Source: Defluviitaleaceae bacterium
Lineage (GTDB): Bacteria > Bacillota > Clostridia > Lachnospirales > WRAX01
Assembly (NCBI GenBank): GCA_009780415.1
Contig: WRAC01000023.1
Location: forward strand, 1 to 40,223
Direction: 5' to 3'
DNA: 40,223 nucleotides
Position numbers and translations under genes: made by a program. Shown here in pieces: positions 1 through 8,740 of the stretch (the stretch's first letter is position 1; each line of letters opens with the position of its first letter). The notes below the pieces were generated by a model, which was not told the origin of the DNA, did not search any database, and saw only the letters and a list, made by a program, of their open reading frames with translations.

Positions 1-423
1 CATGGTCGGTGATACCCGGAACCGGAACCGCCAGCATCAGCTCCGCCGGCCTATTAACCGCCGCAAACAACGGCACGGTAACGGTAAGGGCTACGGCGCA
101 GGACGGCTCGAATGTTTTCGGTGAAAGGGTTATCACTATCAGCAACAATCCTCCTCCGCCTGTTTTGGCGCAATCAATAAACGTCACAGGCGCAGGAAAT
201 TGGACAACTATCACTGCCCAGAGCGGTACGCTTCAAATGTCCGCCGAGGTTTTACCCGCAAACGCCGCCAACAAGGCCGTTACATGGTCGGTGATACCCG
301 GAACCGGAACCGCCAGCATCAGCTCCGCCGGCCTATTAACCGCCGCAAGCAACGGCACGGTAACGGCAAGGGCCACGGCGCAGGACGGCTCGAATGTTTT
401 CGGCGAAAGGGTTATCACTATCA
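1..423 (+). repeat. Two near-identical 141-bp direct repeats at a 282-bp period
   Basis: Bases 1-141 recur at 283-423 with only a few substitutions (for example aaacaac/aagcaac and ggtaaggg/ggcaaggg). Each copy encodes the second half of a BIG2 repeat. A third, more diverged copy lies near 626-770. The near identity, including synonymous sites, suggests recent duplication or gene conversion. Because the window begins inside a copy, more copies probably lie upstream. Confidence 0.85.
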
Positions 424-2579
424 ATGTCATTGCTACGCCTACCCCCGCACCAACCCCGGCACCTACTCCAACCCCGCCCCCAACGCCGGCACCCGCCGCA
501 ACGCCTATTCCGGTGCAGATGATAACGGTATCGGGCTCCGGCGGCGCGGCGGCAATTACGACGAAGGGCGGAATGTTGCAAATGTCCGCTTCAGTACTGC
601 CCAACAATGCCGCCGAAAAGTCTGTGCAATGGTCCGTAATAGCCGGATCGGGTACGGCGTCAATCAACACTGCCGGCTTATTGAGCGCCGCAAGCAACGG
701 CACCGTAACCGTAAGGGCCACGGCGCAGGACGGCTCCAATGTTTTTGGCGAGCGGGTCATTGTAATCAGCGGTCAGGATTTGGTTGTCGAACCGCCTGTA
801 ATAACCAGCTTAGAGATATCGCCTGAGACCGTAAGCGTTGAAAGGGGCGGCACGTACGTGTTTGCCGCGATCGTGTCCGGCACGGGCGCTTTCAGCCGCG
901 ATGTGAGCTGGCGCGTTACCGGGGGCGGCAGGGGTACAAGTATCTCCGCCGCCGGAATCCTAACGGTTTCACAGAACGAGAGGGCGTCAAGGCTGCGCGT
1001 AACCGCTGAGGCGGGCGGATTCTCCGCCACCGCGACGGTAATAGTAACAGATCCCCCGGCACAGCCCGCGCCGACAACATCTCCAAAACCGGCTGCAACC
1101 GTAACCTTCCACGGCAACGGCGGCACGCCTACGGTTTCATCCCTTGAGATTGAGACCGGCACGTCCATCGGGCAGCAAATGCCCTGGGCGTACCGCACGG
1201 GCCATACGTTCCTTGGATGGTATACTTACGACGGGGTTCAGCTGACTACCGGATTTTTCATAAACGGCAATATAACCGTTCACGCCAGATGGCTGAACAA
1301 CAGCACGGGCATAACCGAACCCGACCCGGCGCCATCGCCGTCTCCGACGCCGTCCCCGGCGCCAACTCCCGCCGTGCCGGTAAGGCATGACATTACCGTC
1401 GGCGATATGCGGCTGAGGGTAGATGTAAGTGAAACACACGCCAATATTCCTATGACGGACGCGATCCTTGATGCGATTGTTTCAGGCGCGGGAAGTGTGG
1501 TTAGCTTTGATCTTACGGAAATTGAAGGCGTTACGAGCGTTACATTCCCCGCAATCGCGATGAGAGAGCTGAACGAAGCGGGCGCAAACCTGCGGGTCGC
1601 TTTGCCCGGCGGGTCGGTAACCTTCGGCGAAAACGCCATGATATACCTGCTGGAGCGCGCCGCGGGCAGCAGGCTCACCGTCACGATACAGCGGATACAG
1701 GCTACCAATGAGACATACTCGCAGCACCTAACGCTCTCGCAATGGCAGCAAATAGGAAATAACCCGGTTTTCAGCCTCTCCGTGTCCGACGGGCGGATTA
1801 ATATAACGAACTTCAGCGCGCCCGTTGAGGTAAGGCTGCCGCATACCCTCTCCCCGGGCGAAAACGCCAACCAACTTGTGGTTTATTTCGTTGACAGGCA
1901 CGGCAATGTAAAGCCGATGCTAGACGGCCATTTCGAGCTGCGGGAGAGCGAATACGTCTTTACCACAACGCATTTCTCCTCCTTCGCGATTTTGAAAAAC
2001 CCCGTCACGTTCACCGATATTGCCGGGCATTGGGCGCATGACTCTATTTTACGCAGCGGCGCGAGAAGGCTTGTCGTGGGTTATCCCGACGGAAGCTACA
2101 GGCCCGACAATTCCGTTACCAGGGCGGAGTTTGTGCAAATGCTGTATAACGCGCTGGGCTTGTTCTTCAGCGCGCACTCCGGTCAGTATATTTACGGTGA
2201 TGTGCATACGCTGGATTGGCATTATATGGCTATAGGCGCGGCGAAAAACGCCGGGCTGCTGACCGGACTTGAATTCTCCGACGGAACATTTCGGCCCAAT
2301 AACCCGATAACAAGGCAGGAAATGGCGATGATCCTAGCCAATCTGGCCGATGTAAGGAACGCCGGCAGCGTTAATAATTTCAGGGTAAGCTCTTTCACCG
2401 ACGCGCGGGATATCGGCGCCAGGTATACAAGGTCGGTGGAACGCGCCATAAACGTGGGGTTCCTTAACCAAGCCGGAATGGGCGACGGCAGGTTCGCGCC
2501 GAACAGCTTTGTTACAAGGGCCCAGGCCGCGTCGATTCAAAATACGGTGCTGCAGATGCTTGGCAGGATAAGCCGGTAG
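1..2579 (+). CDS. SLH-domain cell-surface protein with Ig-like repeats (5' partial)
   Basis: The reading frame is already open at base 3 and ends at TAG 2577-2579, so the N-terminus and signal peptide lie outside the window; the GTG at 9 is an internal Val codon. In order I see: three BIG2-type bacterial Ig-like repeats (about 1-140, 170-425, 515-770), the first two nearly identical in DNA; a Pro/Thr/Ala linker (about 430-510); a fourth Ig-like domain (790-1050); an InlB B-type repeat with its typical GHTFLGWY motif (1100-1290); a second Pro/Ser/Thr linker (1320-1380); an unassigned beta-rich region (1385-1995); and three SLH domains (2010-2160, 2185-2345, 2385-2560) with the usual DGSYRPDNSVTRAEF-type cores. 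SLH triplets bind pyruvylated secondary cell-wall polymer, so the protein is probably displayed on the envelope with the Ig stalk facing out. Its ligand is unknown. Confidence 0.9.
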   Translation, partial: WSVIPGTGTASISSAGLLTAANNGTVTVRATAQDGSNVFGERVITISNNPPPPVLAQSINVTGAGNWTTITAQSGTLQMSAEVLPANAANKAVTWSVIPGTGTASISSAGLLTAASNGTVTARATAQDGSNVFGERVITINVIATPTPAPTPAPTPTPPPTPAPAATPIPVQMITVSGSGGAAAITTKGGMLQMSASVLPNNAAEKSVQWSVIAGSGTASINTAGLLSAASNGTVTVRATAQDGSNVFGERVIVISGQDLVVEPPVITSLEISPETVSVERGGTYVFAAIVSGTGAFSRDVSWRVTGGGRGTSISAAGILTVSQNERASRLRVTAEAGGFSATATVIVTDPPAQPAPTTSPKPAATVTFHGNGGTPTVSSLEIETGTSIGQQMPWAYRTGHTFLGWYTYDGVQLTTGFFINGNITVHARWLNNSTGITEPDPAPSPSPTPSPAPTPAVPVRHDITVGDMRLRVDVSETHANIPMTDAILDAIVSGAGSVVSFDLTEIEGVTSVTFPAIAMRELNEAGANLRVALPGGSVTFGENAMIYLLERAAGSRLTVTIQRIQATNETYSQHLTLSQWQQIGNNPVFSLSVSDGRINITNFSAPVEVRLPHTLSPGENANQLVVYFVDRHGNVKPMLDGHFELRESEYVFTTTHFSSFAILKNPVTFTDIAGHWAHDSILRSGARRLVVGYPDGSYRPDNSVTRAEFVQMLYNALGLFFSAHSGQYIYGDVHTLDWHYMAIGAAKNAGLLTGLEFSDGTFRPNNPITRQEMAMILANLADVRNAGSVNNFRVSSFTDARDIGARYTRSVERAINVGFLNQAGMGDGRFAPNSFVTRAQAASIQNTVLQMLGRISR

Positions 2580-2601
2580 GAACCTGCGCACACGCCTAAT
2601 T

Positions 2602-2629
2602 TAAGGGGCAGTCCTAGTGTCTGCCCTTA
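2602..2629 (+). terminator. Probable terminator hairpin after the SLH gene
   Basis: An inverted repeat pairs TAAGGGGCAG with CTGCCCTTA around a 9-nt loop (2612-2620), with one bulged G at 2605. It lies 22 bp after the stop codon. The following bases are AT-rich but hold no real T-tract, so intrinsic termination is plausible and not certain. Confidence 0.45.
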
Positions 2630-2653
2630 TCATAATATAAAGGATGGGATATC

Positions 2654-4684
2654 TTGAAACGAATCATTTTAATACTATCGTCCCTGATATCGGTATTTTT
2701 TATCGCAGTTCCCCTGTTCCCGGTAAATATTGTGCTATTTAATAATCTTGTTCATCTTTTTATGGTTTTAATAATCGGAACAGCCGCCGGATTTATTTTT
2801 CGCAGGTTTGCCCGAAATCCGCGCAGCTTGGGCACGGCTTGCGGGTTTTTGGCCGGCGGGTTTTTAGGCGCGCTGATATGTGTTGTTGATGCCGTAATAA
2901 ACAGGTATATTACACATATTTCACTGTATTATTTGTTGTTTCCCTTGTTTTATGGCGGTTTGCTCAGCCTTATAACCATATTGCCGGGTGAAATAAGGAA
3001 TAGGGTAAAGCCGGGGTATTTAACAAAAGCCATTGGCATTTTATTGACTGTTATTGGCTCTATTGCCGCAGCTTTCATATCTTTTGTTATACTCATTTTC
3101 ATTATTAATTTTGCAAACATACCCAACTTGTATTTCCCGCTTATTATGGGTGGGATTTTTGCTCTTATAGCCTTGATTGCAAGCAAGGCAGCAGCGGCTA
3201 AAAAGCCGGGGCATTCCACATGGCTGTTCAGGGTTCTGTTTACGGTAATTAGCTCTGTGGCGGCTTGTTATATTGCTTACGGCATTATATTTCTAATAAG
3301 AAACGATATGCTTTTCCCTTTGGTTCACGGCGGGCTTTACGGCCTTGCTTCCATTATTACATACGAAATAAAGGGCAGGGGCAAGCCTTTGATTATGTCT
3401 GCCACGAAAACCCGCGGGAAAAGACGTAAAGTTTTGGGCGTTGTTTTAAAGGCGGTTTTCGGTTCATTAGTTGGTATTTACATGGTTCTTATCGTTGTAG
3501 TCAACTGGAGCCTTATAAGGCTTGCTGATTTAAATGAACTTGGCGTTGGTTCCGGGCCGTTGATAGCCTTTGACACGCCCGCGCGGAATTTCCCTTTGCG
3601 GCAAAGCACGTCGCTTCAATCAAATAACGGCTGGTATGATGTGAGGTTCATTAATTCTGCGGGTGCCGATTGGTCGGACAGGGAGGATGAATTAATGAGG
3701 GCTCATTTTTCCAACAGGACTGTTTGGCCCGATTTAATGCCCGAAGGCTTTTCACCCAATCTTATTATGGAAATGGGACTGAACCCCGGCTTGGGCGTCA
3801 GGAAACTGCATGAACGGGGAATAACCGGCGCGGGTGCGGGCGTTGCCATAATTGACGCAAGCTTGATTGCCGGACATATTGAATATACGGATACCCTGCG
3901 TTTATACGAGCAGTATTACTCTGCGGCCACCGAATCTGCGTACGCGGCGATGCATTCATTCGTGGCAAGCATGGCTGTGGGTAAAAACTCCGGCGTTGCG
4001 CCCGGCGCGGATTTGTACTATCTTTCGGGCAAGTTTGGATATTTTGTTACGCCTTTTTGGTCTAATCATAATTATCTGGCGGCGGCGATTGACAGGATTC
4101 TGGAAATAAACGGGCATTTGCCGCAAGACGAAAAGATACGTGTTATCTCTATATCCAAGGGTTTTGCATTGTGGGAAATCGGGGCAATGGCACTCAGGGA
4201 CGCGATAAACCGGGCAAATGAAGCGGGAATATTCGTAATAACCACCTCCCCCGAGCATAATTTTGATTTTACGTTGATGGGGCTGGGCAGGGAGCCGCTG
4301 GATGAACCCGACGACTTCACGTCATATACACCGGGCAGTTGGTGGAGCGCGAACTTTTTTAGGAATTACCCGCATTTTGAAAACCTAAACATGCTGCTTG
4401 TCCCTATGGATTCACGGGCCGGAGCATCGTGGACGGGTGAAACCGACTATATATTCCAACGCACGGGCGGGCTAAGTTGGTCGGTGCCGTGGTTGGCGGG
4501 CATGTACGCGCTGTGCGTTCAGGTGTATCCTGATATAACGCCCGAGCTGTTTATATCCCTGGCGTTTGAAACGGGAGATTCCTTGCAGATAACAGAAAAT
4601 GGCGCCCTGTATACCCTTCAAACCATAATAAACCCTATCCGGTTGATTGAACGGCTGGAAATATTAGGTGATTCGTCTTTTTAA
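2654..4684 (+). CDS. Polytopic membrane protein with C-terminal subtilisin-like (S8) domain
   Basis: I chose the TTG start at 2654, preceded by AAAGGATGGG; no better start in this frame precedes the first membrane segment. Residues 1 to about 285 contain some nine hydrophobic helices in repeated pairs separated by short basic loops. A linker is followed by a subtilase-like domain (about 370-660). Catalytic-triad candidates are Asp401 (in GVAIIDAS), His434 (in MHSFVASMA, replacing the usual HGT) and Ser608 (in GLSWSVPWLAG, replacing GTSMAAPHVAG). The segment GVAPGADLYYL also matches the family. The usual oxyanion Asn (AAGN) is not seen; this stretch reads VITTSPEHN, with Asn536 nearby. The subtilase assignment is firm at fold level. 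Activity, side of the membrane and substrate are inference. It stands alone between the SLH gene and the first transporter operon. Confidence 0.75.
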   Translation: MKRIILILSSLISVFFIAVPLFPVNIVLFNNLVHLFMVLIIGTAAGFIFRRFARNPRSLGTACGFLAGGFLGALICVVDAVINRYITHISLYYLLFPLFYGGLLSLITILPGEIRNRVKPGYLTKAIGILLTVIGSIAAAFISFVILIFIINFANIPNLYFPLIMGGIFALIALIASKAAAAKKPGHSTWLFRVLFTVISSVAACYIAYGIIFLIRNDMLFPLVHGGLYGLASIITYEIKGRGKPLIMSATKTRGKRRKVLGVVLKAVFGSLVGIYMVLIVVVNWSLIRLADLNELGVGSGPLIAFDTPARNFPLRQSTSLQSNNGWYDVRFINSAGADWSDREDELMRAHFSNRTVWPDLMPEGFSPNLIMEMGLNPGLGVRKLHERGITGAGAGVAIIDASLIAGHIEYTDTLRLYEQYYSAATESAYAAMHSFVASMAVGKNSGVAPGADLYYLSGKFGYFVTPFWSNHNYLAAAIDRILEINGHLPQDEKIRVISISKGFALWEIGAMALRDAINRANEAGIFVITTSPEHNFDFTLMGLGREPLDEPDDFTSYTPGSWWSANFFRNYPHFENLNMLLVPMDSRAGASWTGETDYIFQRTGGLSWSVPWLAGMYALCVQVYPDITPELFISLAFETGDSLQITENGALYTLQTIINPIRLIERLEILGDSSF

Positions 4685-4738
4685 AGGTTATTATTAATAT
4701 TTCGGTGCATTTACGCCGTTTTTTTATTAGTTTTGTAA

Positions 4739-4768
4739 TTGACAAACCATGAGCCTCCATGTTATTAT
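4739..4768 (+). promoter_or_regulatory. Sigma-A-type promoter for the first ABC operon
   Basis: A perfect -35 TTGACA (4739-4744), an 18-bp spacer and -10 TATTAT (4763-4768) lie 69 bp before the start codon of the binding-protein gene. No competing gene lies between. Confidence 0.75.
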
Positions 4769-4837
4769 AGGTAATGTGGCTTCAAATCCAGCCATATGGC
4801 ACGGAATTTTATGCATTTTATTTTAAGGAGGCTTTTT

Positions 4838-6739
4838 ATGAAGAGGAAGTTGGCTTTGCTGCTTGCCGTTGTTATGGCAAGCACGATGTGGTTCTCGACC
4901 GCGGCCCATGCTTCAGGCCGGGTTCAGATGACCCCAGTGGGTACTCCCCGCGCGCAGACGCTGATTGTTGAGTTCCAGGAGCCCACCGACACGCCCGGGC
5001 AGTTTAACAGCTACATGCAGGGCACTTCGATGGGTACCGGTATCCATCAGCTTATGTCCGCCATGATGTGGGAAATGGACACCATTTCCGGTGAGCAGTT
5101 CGGTGAGGTAGCCGCCGGTATGCCCAGGTCCAACGAGGACTTTACCGAGCACTACATAGATATCCGCGAGGGTATCAAGTGGTCTGACGGCACGCCTCTT
5201 ACCGCTAAAGACGTCGCGTTCACGATGAACATGATCCGTGACACCCCGCACTTACACCTTTCGGCTTATTACCAGCTGATTTTCGAATCCATTGAGCAGG
5301 TAGACGAGTATACCGTGAAAGTCGTTACCACCGAATCCTTCCCGCGTTTGTCAATGCGTTTCGGCGTTACGATTTGGGGTAATGACCTTCGTATAGTGCC
5401 GGAGCATATCTACTCTCAGGTGGAAGACATAACCCTCTTCAAGGACGAGTTCCCCGTGGTAGCCGGGCCGTACACCGTTCACAGCTATGACCCGCTGGGC
5501 AACTGGGTGCTTTATCAGCTCCGCGAGGATTGGGAAGCCAGCACGCTGGGCGTCGTAACAGGCCAAAAGCCCGCCGCGCAGTACGTTTGGATGCGCTATA
5601 TCGGCGACGACAACACCCGTCAGATGGCGCTTATCAACAATGAAGTTGACATCCTTTGCGAAGTAACCCCGGAAATGCTGGAAGTCATGGTCAGGCGCAA
5701 CCCGAACATCGCCGCCTGGTATGACGAGTTCCCCTATGCTACCTCTGACGACCCCTGTTCAAAGGGTATCGCGTTCCAGATGGCTAAGGCTCCGTACGAC
5801 AACCCGGATTTCCGTTGGGGCGTCGCTCTTGCGATGAACTTTGACGAAGTGTCAATGGCAATCTTTGAAGGCGCGGGTCGCGCAAGCGTTATCCCGATCC
5901 TGACAGCCACCAGCGCTATGCAGGAATTATACATGAGGCCCACCCTTCCGTGGCTGGAAGCTTTTGAACTTGACTTGGGCGATGGTACAACCGTAAAGCC
6001 TTGGGATAACGGCTACGCCAACCGTATGGCGGAAACACTCCGCGCTCAGGGCAGAAACCTCCCCACCGACCAGGAAGAGCTCTACGACATGTTCGGGTTC
6101 GGCTGCTGGAAGTATGACCCCGAAGCCGCTACCAAGCTGTTCATCAAAGCCGGTCTTGAGTTAAGGGACGGCAACTGGTTCTTCAACAACGAGCCCTTTG
6201 TCATCAACCTGACCCAGCTTGCCGACACCGAAGTGCAGGCAGGCCGCGGTGTTGACGCTGCAGCCGACCAACTTACCAAGTTCGGTTTCAATGTGACCAA
6301 CAGCAAAGAGAGCAGCTCTACCTGGTGGAACAACAACGATACCGGTAACTGGGAAATGGCCGGCTACTGGCCCACCGGTTTCATCACGAAGGATATCTAC
6401 TCTCAGATCAACGGTTTCGACAACACCCTTATCGTACCGTTGGGTGAGCGCGGCTCCGGCCAGCAATCCCGCTGGGATAACGACAGAGCTACCGAAATCA
6501 TCAAGGAAATGGCAACACTCTCTCCTGAGGATCCCCTGTCCTACGAGCTGGGCCTTGAGTTCCTGAGGGTCGCTATCGAAGACATGGCGTTCCTCGGCTT
6601 CCACTCCGGCGTCAAGTTCGTGCCCACAAACAGCACCTACTGGACCAATTTCCCCAGCGCCGCCAATCCCTACAACGGCCCCTGGTGGTGGTGGAGCTGC
6701 TTCAAGTACATCGTAGCCGAAATCGTTCCGGTAGAATAG
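4838..6739 (+). CDS. ABC transporter substrate-binding protein, family 5
   Basis: The start is ATG 4838, seven bases after AAGGAG (4825-4830); an upstream in-frame ATG at 4796 has no ribosome binding site. The 633-residue product fits the SBP_bac_5 family (peptide, nickel and oligosaccharide binding proteins): REGIKWSDGTPLTAKDVAFTM, typical of the family, is followed by the long two-lobe fold. The N-terminus is a classical Sec signal (MKRKLALLLAVVM) ending in an AHA-S signal-peptidase-I site. There is no lipobox cysteine, which is odd for a Gram-positive binding protein. It is the first gene of an operon with two permeases and two ATPases. The partner ATPases resemble the oligosaccharide-type branch more than the classical peptide branch, so sugar oligomers are a possible ligand, but the substrate cannot be read from sequence. 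Confidence 0.9.
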   Translation: MKRKLALLLAVVMASTMWFSTAAHASGRVQMTPVGTPRAQTLIVEFQEPTDTPGQFNSYMQGTSMGTGIHQLMSAMMWEMDTISGEQFGEVAAGMPRSNEDFTEHYIDIREGIKWSDGTPLTAKDVAFTMNMIRDTPHLHLSAYYQLIFESIEQVDEYTVKVVTTESFPRLSMRFGVTIWGNDLRIVPEHIYSQVEDITLFKDEFPVVAGPYTVHSYDPLGNWVLYQLREDWEASTLGVVTGQKPAAQYVWMRYIGDDNTRQMALINNEVDILCEVTPEMLEVMVRRNPNIAAWYDEFPYATSDDPCSKGIAFQMAKAPYDNPDFRWGVALAMNFDEVSMAIFEGAGRASVIPILTATSAMQELYMRPTLPWLEAFELDLGDGTTVKPWDNGYANRMAETLRAQGRNLPTDQEELYDMFGFGCWKYDPEAATKLFIKAGLELRDGNWFFNNEPFVINLTQLADTEVQAGRGVDAAADQLTKFGFNVTNSKESSSTWWNNNDTGNWEMAGYWPTGFITKDIYSQINGFDNTLIVPLGERGSGQQSRWDNDRATEIIKEMATLSPEDPLSYELGLEFLRVAIEDMAFLGFHSGVKFVPTNSTYWTNFPSAANPYNGPWWWWSCFKYIVAEIVPVE

Positions 6740-6778
6740 ATTAATAATCAACATAAGTGTAAGTAAATTAGCACAACG

Positions 6779-6823
6779 GGGCGTGCGCTATGCTTAACGG
6801 CGGCGCACGCCCTTTAGTTTTTT
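6779..6823 (+). terminator. Intra-operon terminator between binding protein and permease
   Basis: A perfect 10-bp stem, GGGCGTGCGC (6779-6788) with GCGCACGCCC (6803-6812), closes a 14-nt loop and is followed by TTTAGTTTTTT. It lies between the binding-protein gene and the first permease gene. Partial read-through would give high binding-protein and lower permease levels. Confidence 0.85.
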
Positions 6824-6871
6824 ATTAACTATCAGCTTTTAAATATTAACTGTTCTTTAAGGGGTGTTGTC

Positions 6872-7870
6872 GTGAAATTCCGCACCTATTTTGTGTTACG
6901 TGTTTTTACGTGTATATTGACTATTTGGATTGGCGTTACGTTTATATTTTTTATTCCCAGGATGTTCCCGTCGGACCCTGTGGAGAACATGCTGGGGCAG
7001 ATAATATCGCGCGCGGGGTCGATGGATCCAAGAGAATTGGAGCTGATGCGCAGCAGCCTGCGCGTTCAGTTCGGCATGGAAGGCTCTTTGATAGAGCAAT
7101 ATTTTTCATATTTAAGGAGAGGGCTGTTACGGTTTGATTTCGGCCCTTCGCTGATGAATTTCCCGGAACCGGCCGGTAATATTATTGCCAGGAATTTGCC
7201 GTACACTCTGTTTTTAGCGCTGACGGCGACGGTATTCGCGTGGATTATAGGCAATTTAATCGGTCTGTTCGCTGGGTTCCGGAAGAACAAGATGTCGTCC
7301 CGGATAATGGAGAGTATAGCCATTTGCATTTATCCCATCCCGTATTTTATCATTGCGCTTGTTTTGCAAATTATATTCGCGTTTATATTGGGGTGGTTCC
7401 CTTTACAATCCACTATATTCCATCACGGTACGTTTTGGGATTTCTTTGCGTCGCTGCTGAAGGCATCGGTCTTGCCCGGTATTTCGTTAATGCTGATCGG
7501 TACGGGCTGGTGGATTATTTCAATGAAATCGCTGTCGTCCACCACCGCCGCGGAGGATTTCGTGCTGTTTGCCCGGTTCAGAGGGCTGCGCGAAAGTGAG
7601 ATCGGATGGAAATACGTGTTCCGCAACTCTATTCTGACACAGGTCACCGCTCTTGCGTTAAGTTTGGGCGGAGTGTTCAGCGGAGCCATTATGACCGAAA
7701 TTATTTTTGGATATCCCGGCGTAGGCACATTGATACAGAGAGCGATTTTGCAATCGGATTACAACATGATTTTAGGCACCATAACCATTTCAATCGTCGC
7801 CATTTCCGTGTCTACGCTAATTATAGATTTAATACTGCCGTTTGTTGATCCGCGCATACGGTACAGCTAA
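6872..7870 (+). CDS. ABC transporter permease, DppB/OppB type
   Basis: The start is GTG 6872 behind AAGGGG. The 332-residue product has an N-terminal membrane helix followed by an external region (about 40-95) and five further helices, the layout of the BPD_transp_1 permeases that pair in Opp/Dpp-class importers. The EAA-type loop that docks the ATPase is visible around residues 225-250 (FARFRGLRESEIGWKYVFRN), followed by FGYPGVGTLIQRAI, a typical OppB C-terminal motif. The gene follows the intra-operon hairpin and is 12 bp ahead of the second permease gene. It forms a heterodimeric channel with that protein. The substrate is unknown, but the opening IFFIPRMFPSDPV pattern is compatible with an oligosaccharide-type member. 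Confidence 0.9.
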   Translation: MKFRTYFVLRVFTCILTIWIGVTFIFFIPRMFPSDPVENMLGQIISRAGSMDPRELELMRSSLRVQFGMEGSLIEQYFSYLRRGLLRFDFGPSLMNFPEPAGNIIARNLPYTLFLALTATVFAWIIGNLIGLFAGFRKNKMSSRIMESIAICIYPIPYFIIALVLQIIFAFILGWFPLQSTIFHHGTFWDFFASLLKASVLPGISLMLIGTGWWIISMKSLSSTTAAEDFVLFARFRGLRESEIGWKYVFRNSILTQVTALALSLGGVFSGAIMTEIIFGYPGVGTLIQRAILQSDYNMILGTITISIVAISVSTLIIDLILPFVDPRIRYS

Positions 7871-7882
7871 AGGAGGGTAAAG

Positions 7883-8737
7883 ATGGCAGCCGGAATATCA
7901 ATAAAAAAGTTTTGGAAAAATGCTAATTTCCGCCTGAAAGCTGGCTTGTTCGGCACCGCTTTTTTCCTGTTCCTGGGGTATGTTGTGTATTATTTTCCCC
8001 ACGACAACCCCATTTTGTTCTATACCCATACCCCAAGACTGCTTCCAAACTCCGTAAACTGGCTGGGTACGACTACTTTGGGGCAGGACATCTTTTGGTT
8101 ATTAATAGAATCAATACATAATTCATTGACGATAGGACTTATTGTCGCCACAATCGGCACTGTTGTGGGTGTTTTTGTGGGCTTGCTGGCGGGCTTTACC
8201 GGCGGCACCGTTGACCGCGTGCTGAGTGTGGTTACCGATACCTTTATCGTGATACCTTCGCTGCCCATCTTGATTTTAATGGCTTCTTTGATGAGGGGTT
8301 CCGCGACCACCATTATGATGGCGCTGGTGCTGTCCATGTTCGCCTGGGCGTGGCCCAGCCGCCAGATACGCTCCATGGCGCTGTCGATGAAAGAGCGGGA
8401 TTTCATACACACGGCTTGGTTTTCCGGCGAGGGTACGGTACAGGTTATCGCGACGGAGATTCTGCCATACGCGCTGACATGGTCGCTGTCCAACTTTATG
8501 AACGCGACGTTGGTAGCTATCGCCGCCGAGTCCGGTCTGGCGGTATTGGGGTTGTCCCCGGCAAACCTTGTTTCGCTGGGCAACATGATCCAGTGGGCCA
8601 GGGACCGCAACGCCATCTTCGCCGAGCAGTGGTTCTGGATCGGCTCGCCCATTGTGGCTACGGTGCTGCTCTTTATCTTCCTGTTCCTGCTGATAACAGG
8701 GTACAACGACTATTTATCCATGAAGAGGGGGAGGTAG
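7883..8737 (+). CDS. ABC transporter permease, DppC/OppC type
   Basis: ATG 7883 sits behind AAGGAGGG. The 284-residue protein has an N-terminal helix (about 20-37), an external segment containing LGTTTLGQDIFW (the conserved LGTDxxGRDxxS-like region) and a five-helix BPD_transp_1 core. The ATPase-docking loop is near residues 165-190 (RSMALSMKERDFIHTAWFSG). It partners the preceding permease. The ATPase gene begins 3 bp after its stop codon, so translation is probably coupled. Residues typical of the first half of the family are retained and no truncation is seen. Confidence 0.9.
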   Translation: MAAGISIKKFWKNANFRLKAGLFGTAFFLFLGYVVYYFPHDNPILFYTHTPRLLPNSVNWLGTTTLGQDIFWLLIESIHNSLTIGLIVATIGTVVGVFVGLLAGFTGGTVDRVLSVVTDTFIVIPSLPILILMASLMRGSATTIMMALVLSMFAWAWPSRQIRSMALSMKERDFIHTAWFSGEGTVQVIATEILPYALTWSLSNFMNATLVAIAAESGLAVLGLSPANLVSLGNMIQWARDRNAIFAEQWFWIGSPIVATVLLFIFLFLLITGYNDYLSMKRGR

Positions 8738-8740
8738 CAT

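Noticed and set aside
1-770. Regular repeats considered as a CRISPR array
   Set aside because: Repeat units are about 141 bp and in frame, encode Ig-like domains and lack short palindromic repeats with unique spacers.
1280-1870. 196-codon minus-strand frame inside the SLH protein gene
   Set aside because: It is low-complexity antisense of a repeat-rich coding region, without a start context.
8020-8706. 228-codon minus-strand frame
   Set aside because: It is antisense to a clear permease gene; its sequence shows no family motif.
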